A stretch of 64,000 bases of DNA from Cohnella abietis (lineage in GTDB: Bacteria > Bacillota > Bacilli > Paenibacillales > Paenibacillaceae), in the NCBI RefSeq assembly GCF_004295585.1, contig NZ_AP019400.1, positions 3,198,001 to 3,262,000 on the forward strand, written 5' to 3'. Below, one piece after another: positions 52,699 to 61,023 of the stretch. The position numbers were made by a program, and so were the translations under genes. The notes beneath the pieces are model-generated. The model saw nothing but the letters and a program-made list of their open reading frames with translations. It had not been told where the DNA came from and made no database searches. The first letter of the stretch is position 1, and each line of letters begins with the position of its first letter.

Positions 52699-53742
52699 TT
52701 GAAAAGAAAATACATAAAGATAACAAAAATAAGCATTGTTATTATTGTTTTTCTTCTTGTAATCGGATTGGTTTTTCCAACATGGACACCTCGAATTAAA
52801 GGAGAAAATAGCATAAGTTCTTTAAAACAGATCGAGATTAATGGCACTGATCATGAAGTTATGATTAGGGGAGTGGACCGACGCAATCCGATAGTAATCT
52901 TTGTGCATGGCGGTCCTGGCTGTTCTGAAATTCCTTATGTGCGGAAATATCAAGATTTGCTTGAAAAAAACTTTACAATCGTACATTATGATCAACGCGG
53001 AAGCGGGAAATCTTATCACTTTTTTGAGGATTACTCTACATTATCGGCAGACTTGCTCGTAGATGATTTGTTGGCATTAACAGATTATGTTGAAAAGGAA
53101 TTTGGACAAGAAAAAGTGCTGCTGATAGGCCATTCTTTTGGCACATACATTGGGATGAAGGCTGTCGCAAAGTCACCTGAAAAATTTGTTGCTTATGTTG
53201 GAATCGGGCAGGTTGGCGATAATAGGAAAAGCGAATTGGATAGCTTGAATTATTCTATTGAACAAGCAAAATTAGCCGGTAATCTAAAGGATGTAGAAAG
53301 ATTAGAACAGTTTCGAGGTCCAATAGAAAAAGGGGAGCAGCTTACTCCAAGAAGTATGGTTCGAAAATATGGCGGAGCAGCTAGATTAATTGATGATAAT
53401 AGGGATTATTACACAGGGTTTCTCTTTAATCCGGAGTATAATTTGCTTGACGTCATTCGCTATTTAAAAGGAGTTTCATTATCGCAAGGAATTTTGTTGG
53501 AGGAAGAGTCGAAACATGATATTACAAGCATTGTCGATAAAGTAGATATACCCGTTTATTTTGTAATGGGACAATATGATTATATGACATCTGTAAACGC
53601 GGCAAAAGAATACTTTGAAGTACTGGAAGCGCCGAAGAAGGAATTTGTTATTTTCGAAAAATCCGCTCATTATCCTCAGTTTGAGGAGAAAGAGTTATTT
53701 GCTGAATGGTTGAACAAAACATGGAGTCAGCTTAAATTCTGA
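52699..53742 (+). CDS. membrane-anchored alpha/beta hydrolase, prolyl-aminopeptidase-like
   Basis: 347 residues from a TTG with AAGGAG 7 bases upstream; the longer frame to 52648 has no ribosome site. An N-terminal membrane helix (ISIVIIVFLLVIGLVF) is followed by the S33-like fold: oxyanion FVHGGPGCSEIP, DQRGSGKSYHF, nucleophile elbow GHSFGTYIG, and the final acid and His in MGQYDYMTS and SAHYPQFEEKE. HGGPG and DQRGxGxS are typical of proline iminopeptidases. The active site should lie outside the membrane. Confidence 0.85.
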   Translation: MKRKYIKITKISIVIIVFLLVIGLVFPTWTPRIKGENSISSLKQIEINGTDHEVMIRGVDRRNPIVIFVHGGPGCSEIPYVRKYQDLLEKNFTIVHYDQRGSGKSYHFFEDYSTLSADLLVDDLLALTDYVEKEFGQEKVLLIGHSFGTYIGMKAVAKSPEKFVAYVGIGQVGDNRKSELDSLNYSIEQAKLAGNLKDVERLEQFRGPIEKGEQLTPRSMVRKYGGAARLIDDNRDYYTGFLFNPEYNLLDVIRYLKGVSLSQGILLEEESKHDITSIVDKVDIPVYFVMGQYDYMTSVNAAKEYFEVLEAPKKEFVIFEKSAHYPQFEEKELFAEWLNKTWSQLKF

Positions 53743-53771
53743 GGAGTAGTCAGATCAACAGGTTAAAGAGG

Positions 53772-53794
53772 AGCACCCGAGTGGTGCTTTTTTC
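53772..53794 (+). terminator. terminator hairpin
   Basis: AGCACC with GGTGCT across five bases and TTTTTT behind, after the hydrolase gene. Confidence 0.75.
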
Positions 53795-53822
53795 TTATGA
53801 CATAAATAATTTCACAACTGTA

Positions 53823-53871
53823 TTGACAACTGCGACAACTTGTCGTACTTTAAACGTACGACAAGTTGTCG
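53823..53871 (+). promoter_or_regulatory. promoter with two BlaI-type operators (system 1)
   Basis: TTGACA (53823-53828), 17 bases, TACTTT (53846-53851). Two 13-base palindromes of the form CGACAA-n-TTGTCG lie at 53833-53845 (inside the spacer) and 53859-53871 (over the start region). Together with their flanks they form one long inverted repeat. A BlaI-type dimer on each would shut the promoter. Confidence 0.75.
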
Positions 53872-53897
53872 CAGTAATGATCAGAGGGGCGCGCCCA

Positions 53898-54278
53898 ATG
53901 AAAAATTTAGGAAGATTATCTGAAACAGAAATGGAAGTTATGGAGGTGATATGGGAAGTAGCAGCACCCGTAACGGTTGCGCAGCTTCTGGACATTTTTG
54001 AAAGCAAAGGTTGGAAAACGTCAACGTTATCGACCATACTGCAACGGCTTATTGAAAAAGGGTTTTTGACAAAATCAATGAGCGGCAAGGTGAATTTTTA
54101 CGATCCTACTTTGACATTGCGTGAGTACAAGAAGCACGAAACACAAACATTTCTAAGCCGCTTATACAATGGGAAAGCAAAAAATCTGATTGCTTCTCTG
54201 GTTGATGATGCTGAACTCAGTCATGATGACATAGCGGAGTTAAAAGAGTGGTTTGCAAGTAAGGAAGGTAAAAAGTGA
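53898..54278 (+). CDS. BlaI/MecI-family repressor (system 1)
   Basis: 126 residues from the ATG with GAGGGG 8 bases upstream; the longer frame crosses the promoter. Winged helix LSETEMEVMEVIWEVAAPVTVAQLLDIFESKGWKTSTLSTILQRLIEKGFLTKSMSGKVNFYDP, then a dimerising tail with YNGKAKNLIASLVDD, where family members are cut by the sensor protease. Stop and next start overlap (GTGATG). It probably represses its own promoter through the operators at 53833 and 53859. Confidence 0.88.
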   Translation: MKNLGRLSETEMEVMEVIWEVAAPVTVAQLLDIFESKGWKTSTLSTILQRLIEKGFLTKSMSGKVNFYDPTLTLREYKKHETQTFLSRLYNGKAKNLIASLVDDAELSHDDIAELKEWFASKEGKK

Positions 54279-55564
54279 TGGCATTATTACTGTCTCTCAT
54301 CATTGCGTCATTCGTTGGGAAGATCATTTGGATTGTGCAAAACAGTATAAAGCCTGTCACGCAAAAAGTGTTTTCACAGACGTGGCATTATTATACTGGC
54401 TTTATTCCGGTATTTTTTCTTCTTGGCGGTTCAGAGATCATTAACAGGCTTATTCCGTTTATACGTTCTGTCTTACCTGACACAGGCACAAGTCCGAAAT
54501 CAGGAACGATTGCTGAACAATATGTACAAGTCCCTACAATGGAACAAACGGCAACTAGCAGCGCATCGTTTATGAATCAACTATTTGACTATCTGTTGCG
54601 GATTGAAAACATAAAAGAAATTGTTTTATCCGCCATTGTCATTTGGGCTGTTGGAACCACTGTTTTTCTTGCTGTGAATGTCAGAAAATATCGGGCATTT
54701 AAACGTTCGATCTTACAAGAAAGCCGAATATGTGATACAGTGCTATGCCCTGTAAAGGTAATCGTAAGTGCTAATGCAACAACGCCAATGGTTATGGGTT
54801 TGTGGAAGCCAATGGTTGTACTGCCTGACACCCAATTTCGGGAAAAAGAGCTTACCATGATACTATCCCACGAACTCATTCATTTAAAGCGCGGCGATTT
54901 GTTTGTGAAGCTGTTGGTGCTTATTGCAAATGCAATTCACTGGTTTAATCCGGCAGCTTATTCACTCAATAAACAGATAAATACGCTTTGTGAACTGTCT
55001 TGCGATGAAAAAGTCGTTCAGGAAATGGATATGGAAAACCGAAGATTTTACGGTGAAACGCTTTTATCCATGCTGGAGTATGGGGTTATGCAGAGAAATG
55101 TGGCTTGTACGAGCAGTTTATGCAATCCCAAAAAATATATGAAAAGGAGACTCTTAAACCTTATGAATGTAAAGAAAACAAAAAAGTCTATTATTATGCT
55201 GTCTCTTGTTGCAACAATTGCAATGGTTGGAAGTGGCGGACTTGTTACATATGCTGCCGGTTCGGTTGTGCCCTCTAAGGCAACTCCTTCCAAGGCAACT
55301 CCATCTAAGCAAATGGAAGGCCGCAATGTTTACGTCCAATCTCCTGACGGAACAGTCGAACACTTTGATAAGGATGGGAATCGGATGCTGGCTCCTCACA
55401 TGAAAAAAAATATTCACCCACCAGTCGACGAGAAGACGCAAAAAAAGATCGATGAGTTGAATAAGAAAATTGATTCGTATATCCAAAGAGGGCTCCCTGC
55501 ACCACAAAAATATCTAGATGCTATTAATGAGCTTTATGGAATAAAACCTTTTGGTGACAAATAA
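54278..55564 (+). CDS. BlaR1/MecR1-type M56 peptidase (system 1)
   Basis: 428 residues. Several N-terminal membrane helices, then the zinc site HELIH (His198, Glu199, His202) in ILSHELIHLKRGD and the later ELSCDEKV. One helix near 300-325 leads to a short outer tail with the repeat SKATPSKATPSK. There is no penicillin-binding sensor domain as in BlaR1, so the signal is something else. Overlaps the repressor gene. Confidence 0.85.
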   Translation: MALLLSLIIASFVGKIIWIVQNSIKPVTQKVFSQTWHYYTGFIPVFFLLGGSEIINRLIPFIRSVLPDTGTSPKSGTIAEQYVQVPTMEQTATSSASFMNQLFDYLLRIENIKEIVLSAIVIWAVGTTVFLAVNVRKYRAFKRSILQESRICDTVLCPVKVIVSANATTPMVMGLWKPMVVLPDTQFREKELTMILSHELIHLKRGDLFVKLLVLIANAIHWFNPAAYSLNKQINTLCELSCDEKVVQEMDMENRRFYGETLLSMLEYGVMQRNVACTSSLCNPKKYMKRRLLNLMNVKKTKKSIIMLSLVATIAMVGSGGLVTYAAGSVVPSKATPSKATPSKQMEGRNVYVQSPDGTVEHFDKDGNRMLAPHMKKNIHPPVDEKTQKKIDELNKKIDSYIQRGLPAPQKYLDAINELYGIKPFGDK

Positions 55565-55600
55565 GGATTAACGATTTAGATGCAATTGGAGCTGATAGAA

Positions 55601-56197
55601 TTGATAAAAACAAAGTTGAAATACATTACGCTCAGTTTACTTTTACTTCTATTGATCGGAAATACGGCGTATGCCGCTGAGAGAGCCTTCTTTTGGTCGG
55701 ATGTTGAACCTATCCCTTCCTGTTACACAAGCCGAGACGGGGACTCTACAGAAATGGGCGTGGTGATAGACGGCAAGAAAGTAAAGCTAGATATTCCCAC
55801 ATGTAAGGAAGCGATGAAAAACCGTGTCTTAGTCCTTGTGAATGGGAAATATCTGCAAACAGTATTTGGAAGCGGAGCAGAGCCATTTATTGAGAATAGT
55901 CGGACTATGATTCCGTTAAGAGCACTTGGGGACGGATTCGGGTTTGAAGTGAGCTGGGAACAAAGCGAACAAAAAATCACACTGAAAAAAGACGACAAAA
56001 GTATCATTTTGCATATTGGAAAATCGGAGATGTTGGTTGACGACAAAAAGGTGAATTTGGAAGATGCTGTTCCTAGGATTAAAAATAGTGTGACCTTCTT
56101 ACCCGTCAGACAGCTTGCCGAAATACTTGGTGTTAAAGTTGACTGGAATGGAAAAACAAGAACCGCAACGTTTACGGATAAAGATGATATAGAATAG
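55601..56197 (+). CDS. secreted copper-amine-oxidase-N-like (stalk) domain protein
   Basis: 198 residues from a TTG with GGAG 9 bases upstream; an ATG at 55580 would add seven residues before the signal peptide. Signal peptide LSLLLLLLIGNTAYA, then the copper amine oxidase N-terminal-like domain (VLVNGKYLQTVFGSGAEPFIENSRTMIPLRALGDGFGFEVSWEQ; RIKNSVTFLPVRQLAEILGVKVDWNG), common in surface proteins of Paenibacillus and relatives. It lies 36 bases behind the M56 gene and may be its output or sensor partner. Confidence 0.82.
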   Translation: MIKTKLKYITLSLLLLLLIGNTAYAAERAFFWSDVEPIPSCYTSRDGDSTEMGVVIDGKKVKLDIPTCKEAMKNRVLVLVNGKYLQTVFGSGAEPFIENSRTMIPLRALGDGFGFEVSWEQSEQKITLKKDDKSIILHIGKSEMLVDDKKVNLEDAVPRIKNSVTFLPVRQLAEILGVKVDWNGKTRTATFTDKDDIE

Positions 56198-56305
56198 ATT
56201 TTACGAAGGCTCTTGCGGTTAATGCCTGACCAATCATAAATCTACAAGCTGGATAGGACTCTTGCTAAAGCAGGGGTCCTATCTTTTTAATTATACAGGA
56301 CTCTA

Positions 56306-56363
56306 TCGACAAATACATTCTACTCTAGTAGAATGTGAATATGTGATTCTACAGCAGTAGAAT
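56306..56363 (+). promoter_or_regulatory. promoter with two BlaI-type operators (system 2)
   Basis: TCGACA (56306-56311), 17 bases, TAGAAT (56329-56334). Two dyads ATTCTAC-n4-GTAGAAT lie at 56317-56334 (covering the -10) and 56346-56363, 29 bases apart. They are unlike the CGACAA/TTGTCG sites of system 1. Confidence 0.78.
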
Positions 56364-56386
56364 AAATATGAACGAGGTGTTTTAAT

Positions 56387-56746
56387 TTGGTTATGAAGCT
56401 ATTCGACAGCGAGCTTAATATTATGGAAATCTTGTGGAGAGATGGCGATACCGCCGCAAAGAGGATTGCAGAAATTACAAAAGAAAAAATAGGTTGGAGC
56501 AAGACAACGACCTATACCATCATCAAGAGATGCCTTGATAAAGGGGCGATCGAGCGACGGGAACCTAATTTCGTTTGCCATGCGCTTGTTACACGAGAGC
56601 AGGCGCAAGAACACGAAACAACAGAATTAATAAATAAAATGTATGATGGCGCCCCCGACAGACTGATTGCTTCATTGTTGGGACAGAAACGACTGTCGAC
56701 TGAAGAAATCAGCCGCTTGAAACGTCTTATCGATAGCATGGAATGA
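56387..56746 (+). CDS. BlaI/MecI-family repressor (system 2)
   Basis: 119 residues from a TTG with GAGGTG 7 bases upstream. Winged helix LNIMEILWRDGDTAAKRIAEITKEKIGWSKTTTYTIIKRCLDKGAIERREPNFVCHAL and the dimer/cleavage tail with YDGAPDRLIASLLGQKRLS. Ten bases before its partner peptidase gene. The two TTCTAC-type dyads upstream are its probable operators. Confidence 0.88.
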   Translation: MVMKLFDSELNIMEILWRDGDTAAKRIAEITKEKIGWSKTTTYTIIKRCLDKGAIERREPNFVCHALVTREQAQEHETTELINKMYDGAPDRLIASLLGQKRLSTEEISRLKRLIDSME

Positions 56747-56755
56747 GGTGAGGGA

Positions 56756-58432
56756 ATGTCGTTACTTCAAATGAGTATCTCGGCTTCTGTCTATATTCTT
56801 GCAGTTATTTTCTTACGTTCCTTGCTTATTCACAAGCTGCCCAAAATGACCTTTACGTTTCTTTGGGGTGTTGCATTAATTCAATTGCTTGTACCTGTTT
56901 CAATTCAATCGCAATTTAGTATTTTTACGGCAGCGGAACATTTAAGCAGAATATTTACAGCGCCAAAATTGATTTCCACGCCAGAAATTTCAACATTTAT
57001 TAATGGAACTACGGTAATCATGCCACCAATTACAGAACATTTGACCGCGCCGATTGTGCCATTGAAGACGGCTTCACAAATATCGCCTATTGTATGGGTT
57101 TCGTTAGTTGGGTTTACGTTATGTGCTTTATTTTTTATCATTCCGCATTTAAGGTATCGCAAAATCTATAAAATGGCTGTGCCTATTAGAAACGATTTTA
57201 TAAGAAAATGGCAGCATTCAAATTTGTTATGGCGAGATGTTCAAATTAGGCAACTAGATCATATTTCAACTCCGCTTACATACGGTATTTTTCAGCCTGT
57301 TGTACTCTTGCCGAAAAATTTAGATTATGACGATGAGAAACAACTTGCGCTTATCCTGACCCACGAATTTACACACATCAAGCGATTCGACACATTAAAA
57401 AAATGGATTCTTGCCGCTAGCGTATGCGTCCATTGGTTCAACCCTTTAGTATGGGTCATGTATATCCTTGCCAACCGTGATATCGAGCTATTCTGTGATG
57501 AAACGGTCGTACGGAAATTTGGAGAAAACACGAGACCTACTTACGCTAGAGCACTTGTACGTTTGGAAGAAAAGAAAATCGGCTTGTCGCCGATGATTAG
57601 TAGCTTTTCCAAAAACTCAACCGAAGAAAGGATTATATCGATTATGAAAACCAAGAAAATCACAATCGCCACGATGCTGCTCGCTATTGGGCTTGTAGCC
57701 GGTGTCGTTATCATCTTCGCGACTTCTGCATTGGACAAAACGGAAGCTGTTACGGATGTCGACAATCCTACAGCCGAACCTTCAGCCGAAGTAATGCCCG
57801 CATTATATCAAGGTGCCATCACTACAGAAATAGTGCCCGCATTATCTAAAGGTTCGACCACTACAAATTTAATGCCGCACGATTTAACATTCAACAAGAA
57901 ATATGATGTACCGAAGTTGATAGATAGCCTTATGGCTTCAAAGTATCGTGCATTTTATATGGACAACGAAATAAATCTTCGTGTCATGATGGATAACACA
58001 ATACAGATAAGCAAAGATAATGGCGCGGTTTGGAAAAAATATGATACAGATGAAGTCGATGCAAAAGATTTTGCAAAATGGCTGCTGATAAATGATCCGA
58101 TTCCGGGCTATTCAATGAAGGAAGTTCAGAGTCGTTTGGCAAACGGGGCAGAAGTAAAACATTTATTGTTTGAAAATGTAAAGGAGATGTATTTCATAAT
58201 CGACAGGAACGGCGTACAGATTGAGCTTGTACAGCCTGAAAAAATATCTTCTGTTCTGATCGACGGTCAAAGAATGATGATTACTTCCGCTATATCAGCC
58301 CAGATGCTGAAATCATTTTATGATTTGTTAGTGTCGAACAATATACTTTCGGAAACTCATGCAGAACAAGATTATTCGGAAAGACTTAAGTATCTTGAAA
58401 AAAATTTACCTAACTTTATCGTGACGAAATAA
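56756..58432 (+). CDS. BlaR1/MecR1-type M56 peptidase with outer domain (system 2)
   Basis: 558 residues. Membrane part about 1-330 with the zinc site HEFTH (His203, Glu204, His207) in ILTHEFTHIKRFD and ELFCDETVVRKFG. A fourth membrane helix near 300-325 is followed by an outer domain of about 230 residues with a PALYQGAITTEIVPALSKG repeat. That domain is not a penicillin-binding fold by eye. AGGTGAGGG precedes the ATG. Confidence 0.85.
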   Translation: MSLLQMSISASVYILAVIFLRSLLIHKLPKMTFTFLWGVALIQLLVPVSIQSQFSIFTAAEHLSRIFTAPKLISTPEISTFINGTTVIMPPITEHLTAPIVPLKTASQISPIVWVSLVGFTLCALFFIIPHLRYRKIYKMAVPIRNDFIRKWQHSNLLWRDVQIRQLDHISTPLTYGIFQPVVLLPKNLDYDDEKQLALILTHEFTHIKRFDTLKKWILAASVCVHWFNPLVWVMYILANRDIELFCDETVVRKFGENTRPTYARALVRLEEKKIGLSPMISSFSKNSTEERIISIMKTKKITIATMLLAIGLVAGVVIIFATSALDKTEAVTDVDNPTAEPSAEVMPALYQGAITTEIVPALSKGSTTTNLMPHDLTFNKKYDVPKLIDSLMASKYRAFYMDNEINLRVMMDNTIQISKDNGAVWKKYDTDEVDAKDFAKWLLINDPIPGYSMKEVQSRLANGAEVKHLLFENVKEMYFIIDRNGVQIELVQPEKISSVLIDGQRMMITSAISAQMLKSFYDLLVSNNILSETHAEQDYSERLKYLEKNLPNFIVTK

Positions 58433-58515
58433 AGGTCAAGAATCATGTAAATTTGGTTGTTATCGTAGGTTCTGAAGACGGTTTTTTTGAGCGGATTATT
58501 ACCACTCAACAAAAA

Positions 58516-58560
58516 GGGGGCGTCCATTAGTCAGTTTTCACTGACTTTCTGGACAGCCCC
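58516..58560. terminator. long terminator hairpin
   Basis: GGGG..GTCCA pairs with TGGAC..CCCC, with an inner AGTCAGT/ACTGACT stem, between the convergent peptidase and RidA genes. Confidence 0.65.
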
Positions 58561-58638
58561 TTGATTCCATTACGCAATAATACATAAGAGACTAGAAGTA
58601 ATAAGACAGCCTAGGCATCCGTATCATGCGAGGATAGA

Positions 58639-59103
58639 TTAATCCCGGATTTCTACGATAATTTCAATTTCAACTGGAGTGTTGAATGGCAATTCATTAG
58701 TTCCGATAGCTGAACGGGCATGCTTGCCGTTTTCTCCAAATACCTCAACGAGGAAGTCCGATGCTCCGTTTATTACATACGGCTGGTCAGAAAATCCTGG
58801 AGCGCTGTTGACTAGCCCGAGCATTTTGACGATTTTCACAACACGATCCAAATCGCCTAGGTAATTTTTTAGTTCGGCTAAGCAATTGATAATGGTTTGC
58901 TTGGCTGCGGCTTGGCCTTGCTCAATCGTGATTTCTTGTCCAAGCTTGCCTTCATACATCAATACGCCATTAATACGGCAGTCCTGCCCCGATAGATAGA
59001 GCAAGTTTCCAGTGCGGTTGCAAGGAAGGTAGGTAAACTTAGGAGCTGGGGCTGCGGGTAATTGTATTCCTAATTGTTCTAAGCGTTTTTCGATCTGCGA
59101 CAT
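58639..59103 (-). CDS. RidA/YjgF family protein
   Basis: 154 residues of the trimeric RidA fold: GNLLYLSGQDC, QAAAKQTIINCLAELKNYLGDLDRVVKIVKMLGLV, the active Arg in KHARSAIGTNELPFNTPVEIEIIVEI. RidA-type proteins hydrolyse reactive enamine/imine intermediates made by PLP enzymes. It is the last gene behind a D-amino-acid PLP enzyme, so it probably clears the intermediate of that reaction. Confidence 0.9.
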   Translation of the reverse strand: MSQIEKRLEQLGIQLPAAPAPKFTYLPCNRTGNLLYLSGQDCRINGVLMYEGKLGQEITIEQGQAAAKQTIINCLAELKNYLGDLDRVVKIVKMLGLVNSAPGFSDQPYVINGASDFLVEVFGENGKHARSAIGTNELPFNTPVEIEIIVEIRD

Positions 59104-59132
59104 TTGTGTTTCCTCCGTTTATCTTCTCTGAT

Positions 59133-60227
59133 TTATTCAAGCATTCCTCGGCCAAGCACTTTTACTTTCTCAATTCGTTCGCCATCGACCCAATACACAT
59201 CATTATGCAAATTTACAGTACTGCAAATATGGTTGGGAATGATCTGAATTTGATCGCCCACTTTCCAAGGCTGATCCCCGTTTACTCGAATGACACCGTG
59301 CTCTTCCGACAATCTCTCCAGTACAGCATCCGGAGCACCAACAATATGGCCAAAGCCTTGCAAGTTAAGAGGCTGGGTATTGGGCTGCACATCGGTTGCG
59401 AACGTTTTGCTTCCTCCGTCGATAACAACGTAATCGGGGGAAGGTCTGCTTACTACGGTCGCTAGGATGGTGCCTGCGCACTGATCCAAGGTGGTAGCAT
59501 CTAGCTTCGCCTGCATCCGATCTTGGAACACATACGTCCCTGGGCGAATTTCCGTCACTCCTTCGACTTCCGCAGCGTATTCGGCTGTTGGTGTTGAACC
59601 TACGCTAACATCTGAGATCGGTATCCCTTGCGCTCTTATTTGTCCAGCTAGATCAGCCATTAAGGTTCCCTCTTCAATGCCAGCTGCGCGTAAATCTAGG
59701 GAGGGAGCGTTGTTCATCCATGCACCGCGAAAGGTGAAAATTCCTGAAAGATTGAGATGGTTAAGCGCATGGATTCGGGCAGCCAGTTCAAGGGCATTCT
59801 TATAAAGAACACCCGTTCTTTGCAGTCCTGTATCAATTTCTAGACGTACCTCTATAACCGTGTTCGCTTTGGACGCCATTTGAGATAAATGCACGGCTCC
59901 TTCAATGCTGTCTACACCAACGATGAGGCGGTTAACCTTGCTTGCCAAAGTGAGGACTCTTTCAATCTTGGTTGCTGTAACAATGGGATAAGCAATGAAA
60001 ATATCATCAATTCCGTTGGCAGCCATGATTTCCGCCTCGGAAACCTTCGCAACAGTAATGCCAACCGCGCCAGCTTGCAGCTGTTTAAGGGCAACTGAGG
60101 GTGATTTATGCGTTTTGGCATGAGGGCGCAGCTTCTTATGGTGGAGGTGGGCGATGGTGGCCATTCTACTAATATTGGCTTCCATCTTGTTGACATCGAT
60201 CAATAAGGCAGGTGTTTCAATCATCAT
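59133..60227 (-). CDS. D-threonine aldolase / D-serine dehydratase family PLP enzyme
   Basis: 364 residues, alanine-racemase-like N-terminal barrel with the PLP lysine in RPHAKTHKS (Lys38), and a C-terminal metal site H-x-C in PNHICSTVNLHNDVYWV as in metal-dependent D-threonine aldolases and DSD1-type dehydratases. The reaction is likely cleavage or deamination of a D-hydroxy amino acid. Overlaps the regulator gene by four bases. Confidence 0.87.
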   Translation of the reverse strand: MMIETPALLIDVNKMEANISRMATIAHLHHKKLRPHAKTHKSPSVALKQLQAGAVGITVAKVSEAEIMAANGIDDIFIAYPIVTATKIERVLTLASKVNRLIVGVDSIEGAVHLSQMASKANTVIEVRLEIDTGLQRTGVLYKNALELAARIHALNHLNLSGIFTFRGAWMNNAPSLDLRAAGIEEGTLMADLAGQIRAQGIPISDVSVGSTPTAEYAAEVEGVTEIRPGTYVFQDRMQAKLDATTLDQCAGTILATVVSRPSPDYVVIDGGSKTFATDVQPNTQPLNLQGFGHIVGAPDAVLERLSEEHGVIRVNGDQPWKVGDQIQIIPNHICSTVNLHNDVYWVDGERIEKVKVLGRGMLE

Positions 60228-60880
60228 GCTTCTCCTCCTTGATCAACGCTTTTCAACTCGTCCATATAGCTGTAAAGCGAGAATTTAGAAATGTTCAAGT
60301 AGGCGCAAACCTTCTCACCCGATTTTTTTATGAGGAAGGCTCCTTTTTCATCCAGAAGGGAAATGAATTTCAGCTTATCTTCCTTAGACATTAAAGCAAC
60401 GGGTTTGCCGATGGTTTCTTGTATTTGCTGGATTAAGGTATCTAGCAAATCGTTAACATTGCTGACGAACGTTTCCTTCACGTCATCTTCGGTCCCAAAG
60501 CTGATTAAGGATTGCAAGGATTGCTCTGCCATCTTCAGATCGGTAATGTCAAAATTCATGCACAGAGAACCAATAGGAGTGCCGCTTGCATCATGAATGT
60601 ATAGTGACGTGGACCGGAGAACCCTGCCATCCTTCGTCTGGGTCATGTAGTTGAAGCGGTTTCCATCCTTGACGGTTCCCTTGAGCAGCTCGAGTCCGAG
60701 GTTAGTTCCTGGATCACCAGGCTTTCGGCCCGTAACGTGTCCGTTCTCGATAGCCACGATTGTACTCTCGTAAGGACGTGTCAAATCATGAAGCACAACC
60801 TCACAGTTTTCTCCGAACTGAGCGGCAATGCCCTTCACGAGAGATTGCAGAAAAACCATCTCTTGCTGGATTGACTCCAT
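60224..60880 (-). CDS. DauR/YheO-type regulator
   Basis: 218 residues from the ATG after GAAGGGAAG. YheO-type PAS-like domain about 1-115 (LVKGIAAQFGENCEVVLHDLTRPYESTIVAIENGHVTGRKPGDPGTNLGLELL) and a C-terminal helix-turn-helix (ISLLDEKGAFLIKKSGEKVCAYLNISKFSLYSYMDEL). DauR of Pseudomonas controls D-amino-acid catabolism; here it is in one transcript with a D-amino-acid enzyme and RidA. Confidence 0.87.
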   Translation of the reverse strand: MESIQQEMVFLQSLVKGIAAQFGENCEVVLHDLTRPYESTIVAIENGHVTGRKPGDPGTNLGLELLKGTVKDGNRFNYMTQTKDGRVLRSTSLYIHDASGTPIGSLCMNFDITDLKMAEQSLQSLISFGTEDDVKETFVSNVNDLLDTLIQQIQETIGKPVALMSKEDKLKFISLLDEKGAFLIKKSGEKVCAYLNISKFSLYSYMDELKSVDQGGEA

Positions 60881-61023
60881 ACCATCTTCCCTTCGCAATA
60901 GCATTCTGAATCAATCGTATCGTATCATAAGCCATAGTGAAAATAAAACAAAAAGTTTTTTTGGCTAACAAAAAGTATGGTATTATTGACCTTTAATTGA
61001 ATCTGAACCAAGGAGGAACGAAG

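Noticed and set aside
54278..58432. Beta-lactam resistance locus
   Set aside because: BlaI/BlaR1-type genes are present, but neither peptidase shows a penicillin-binding domain and no beta-lactamase or PBP2a gene is adjacent.
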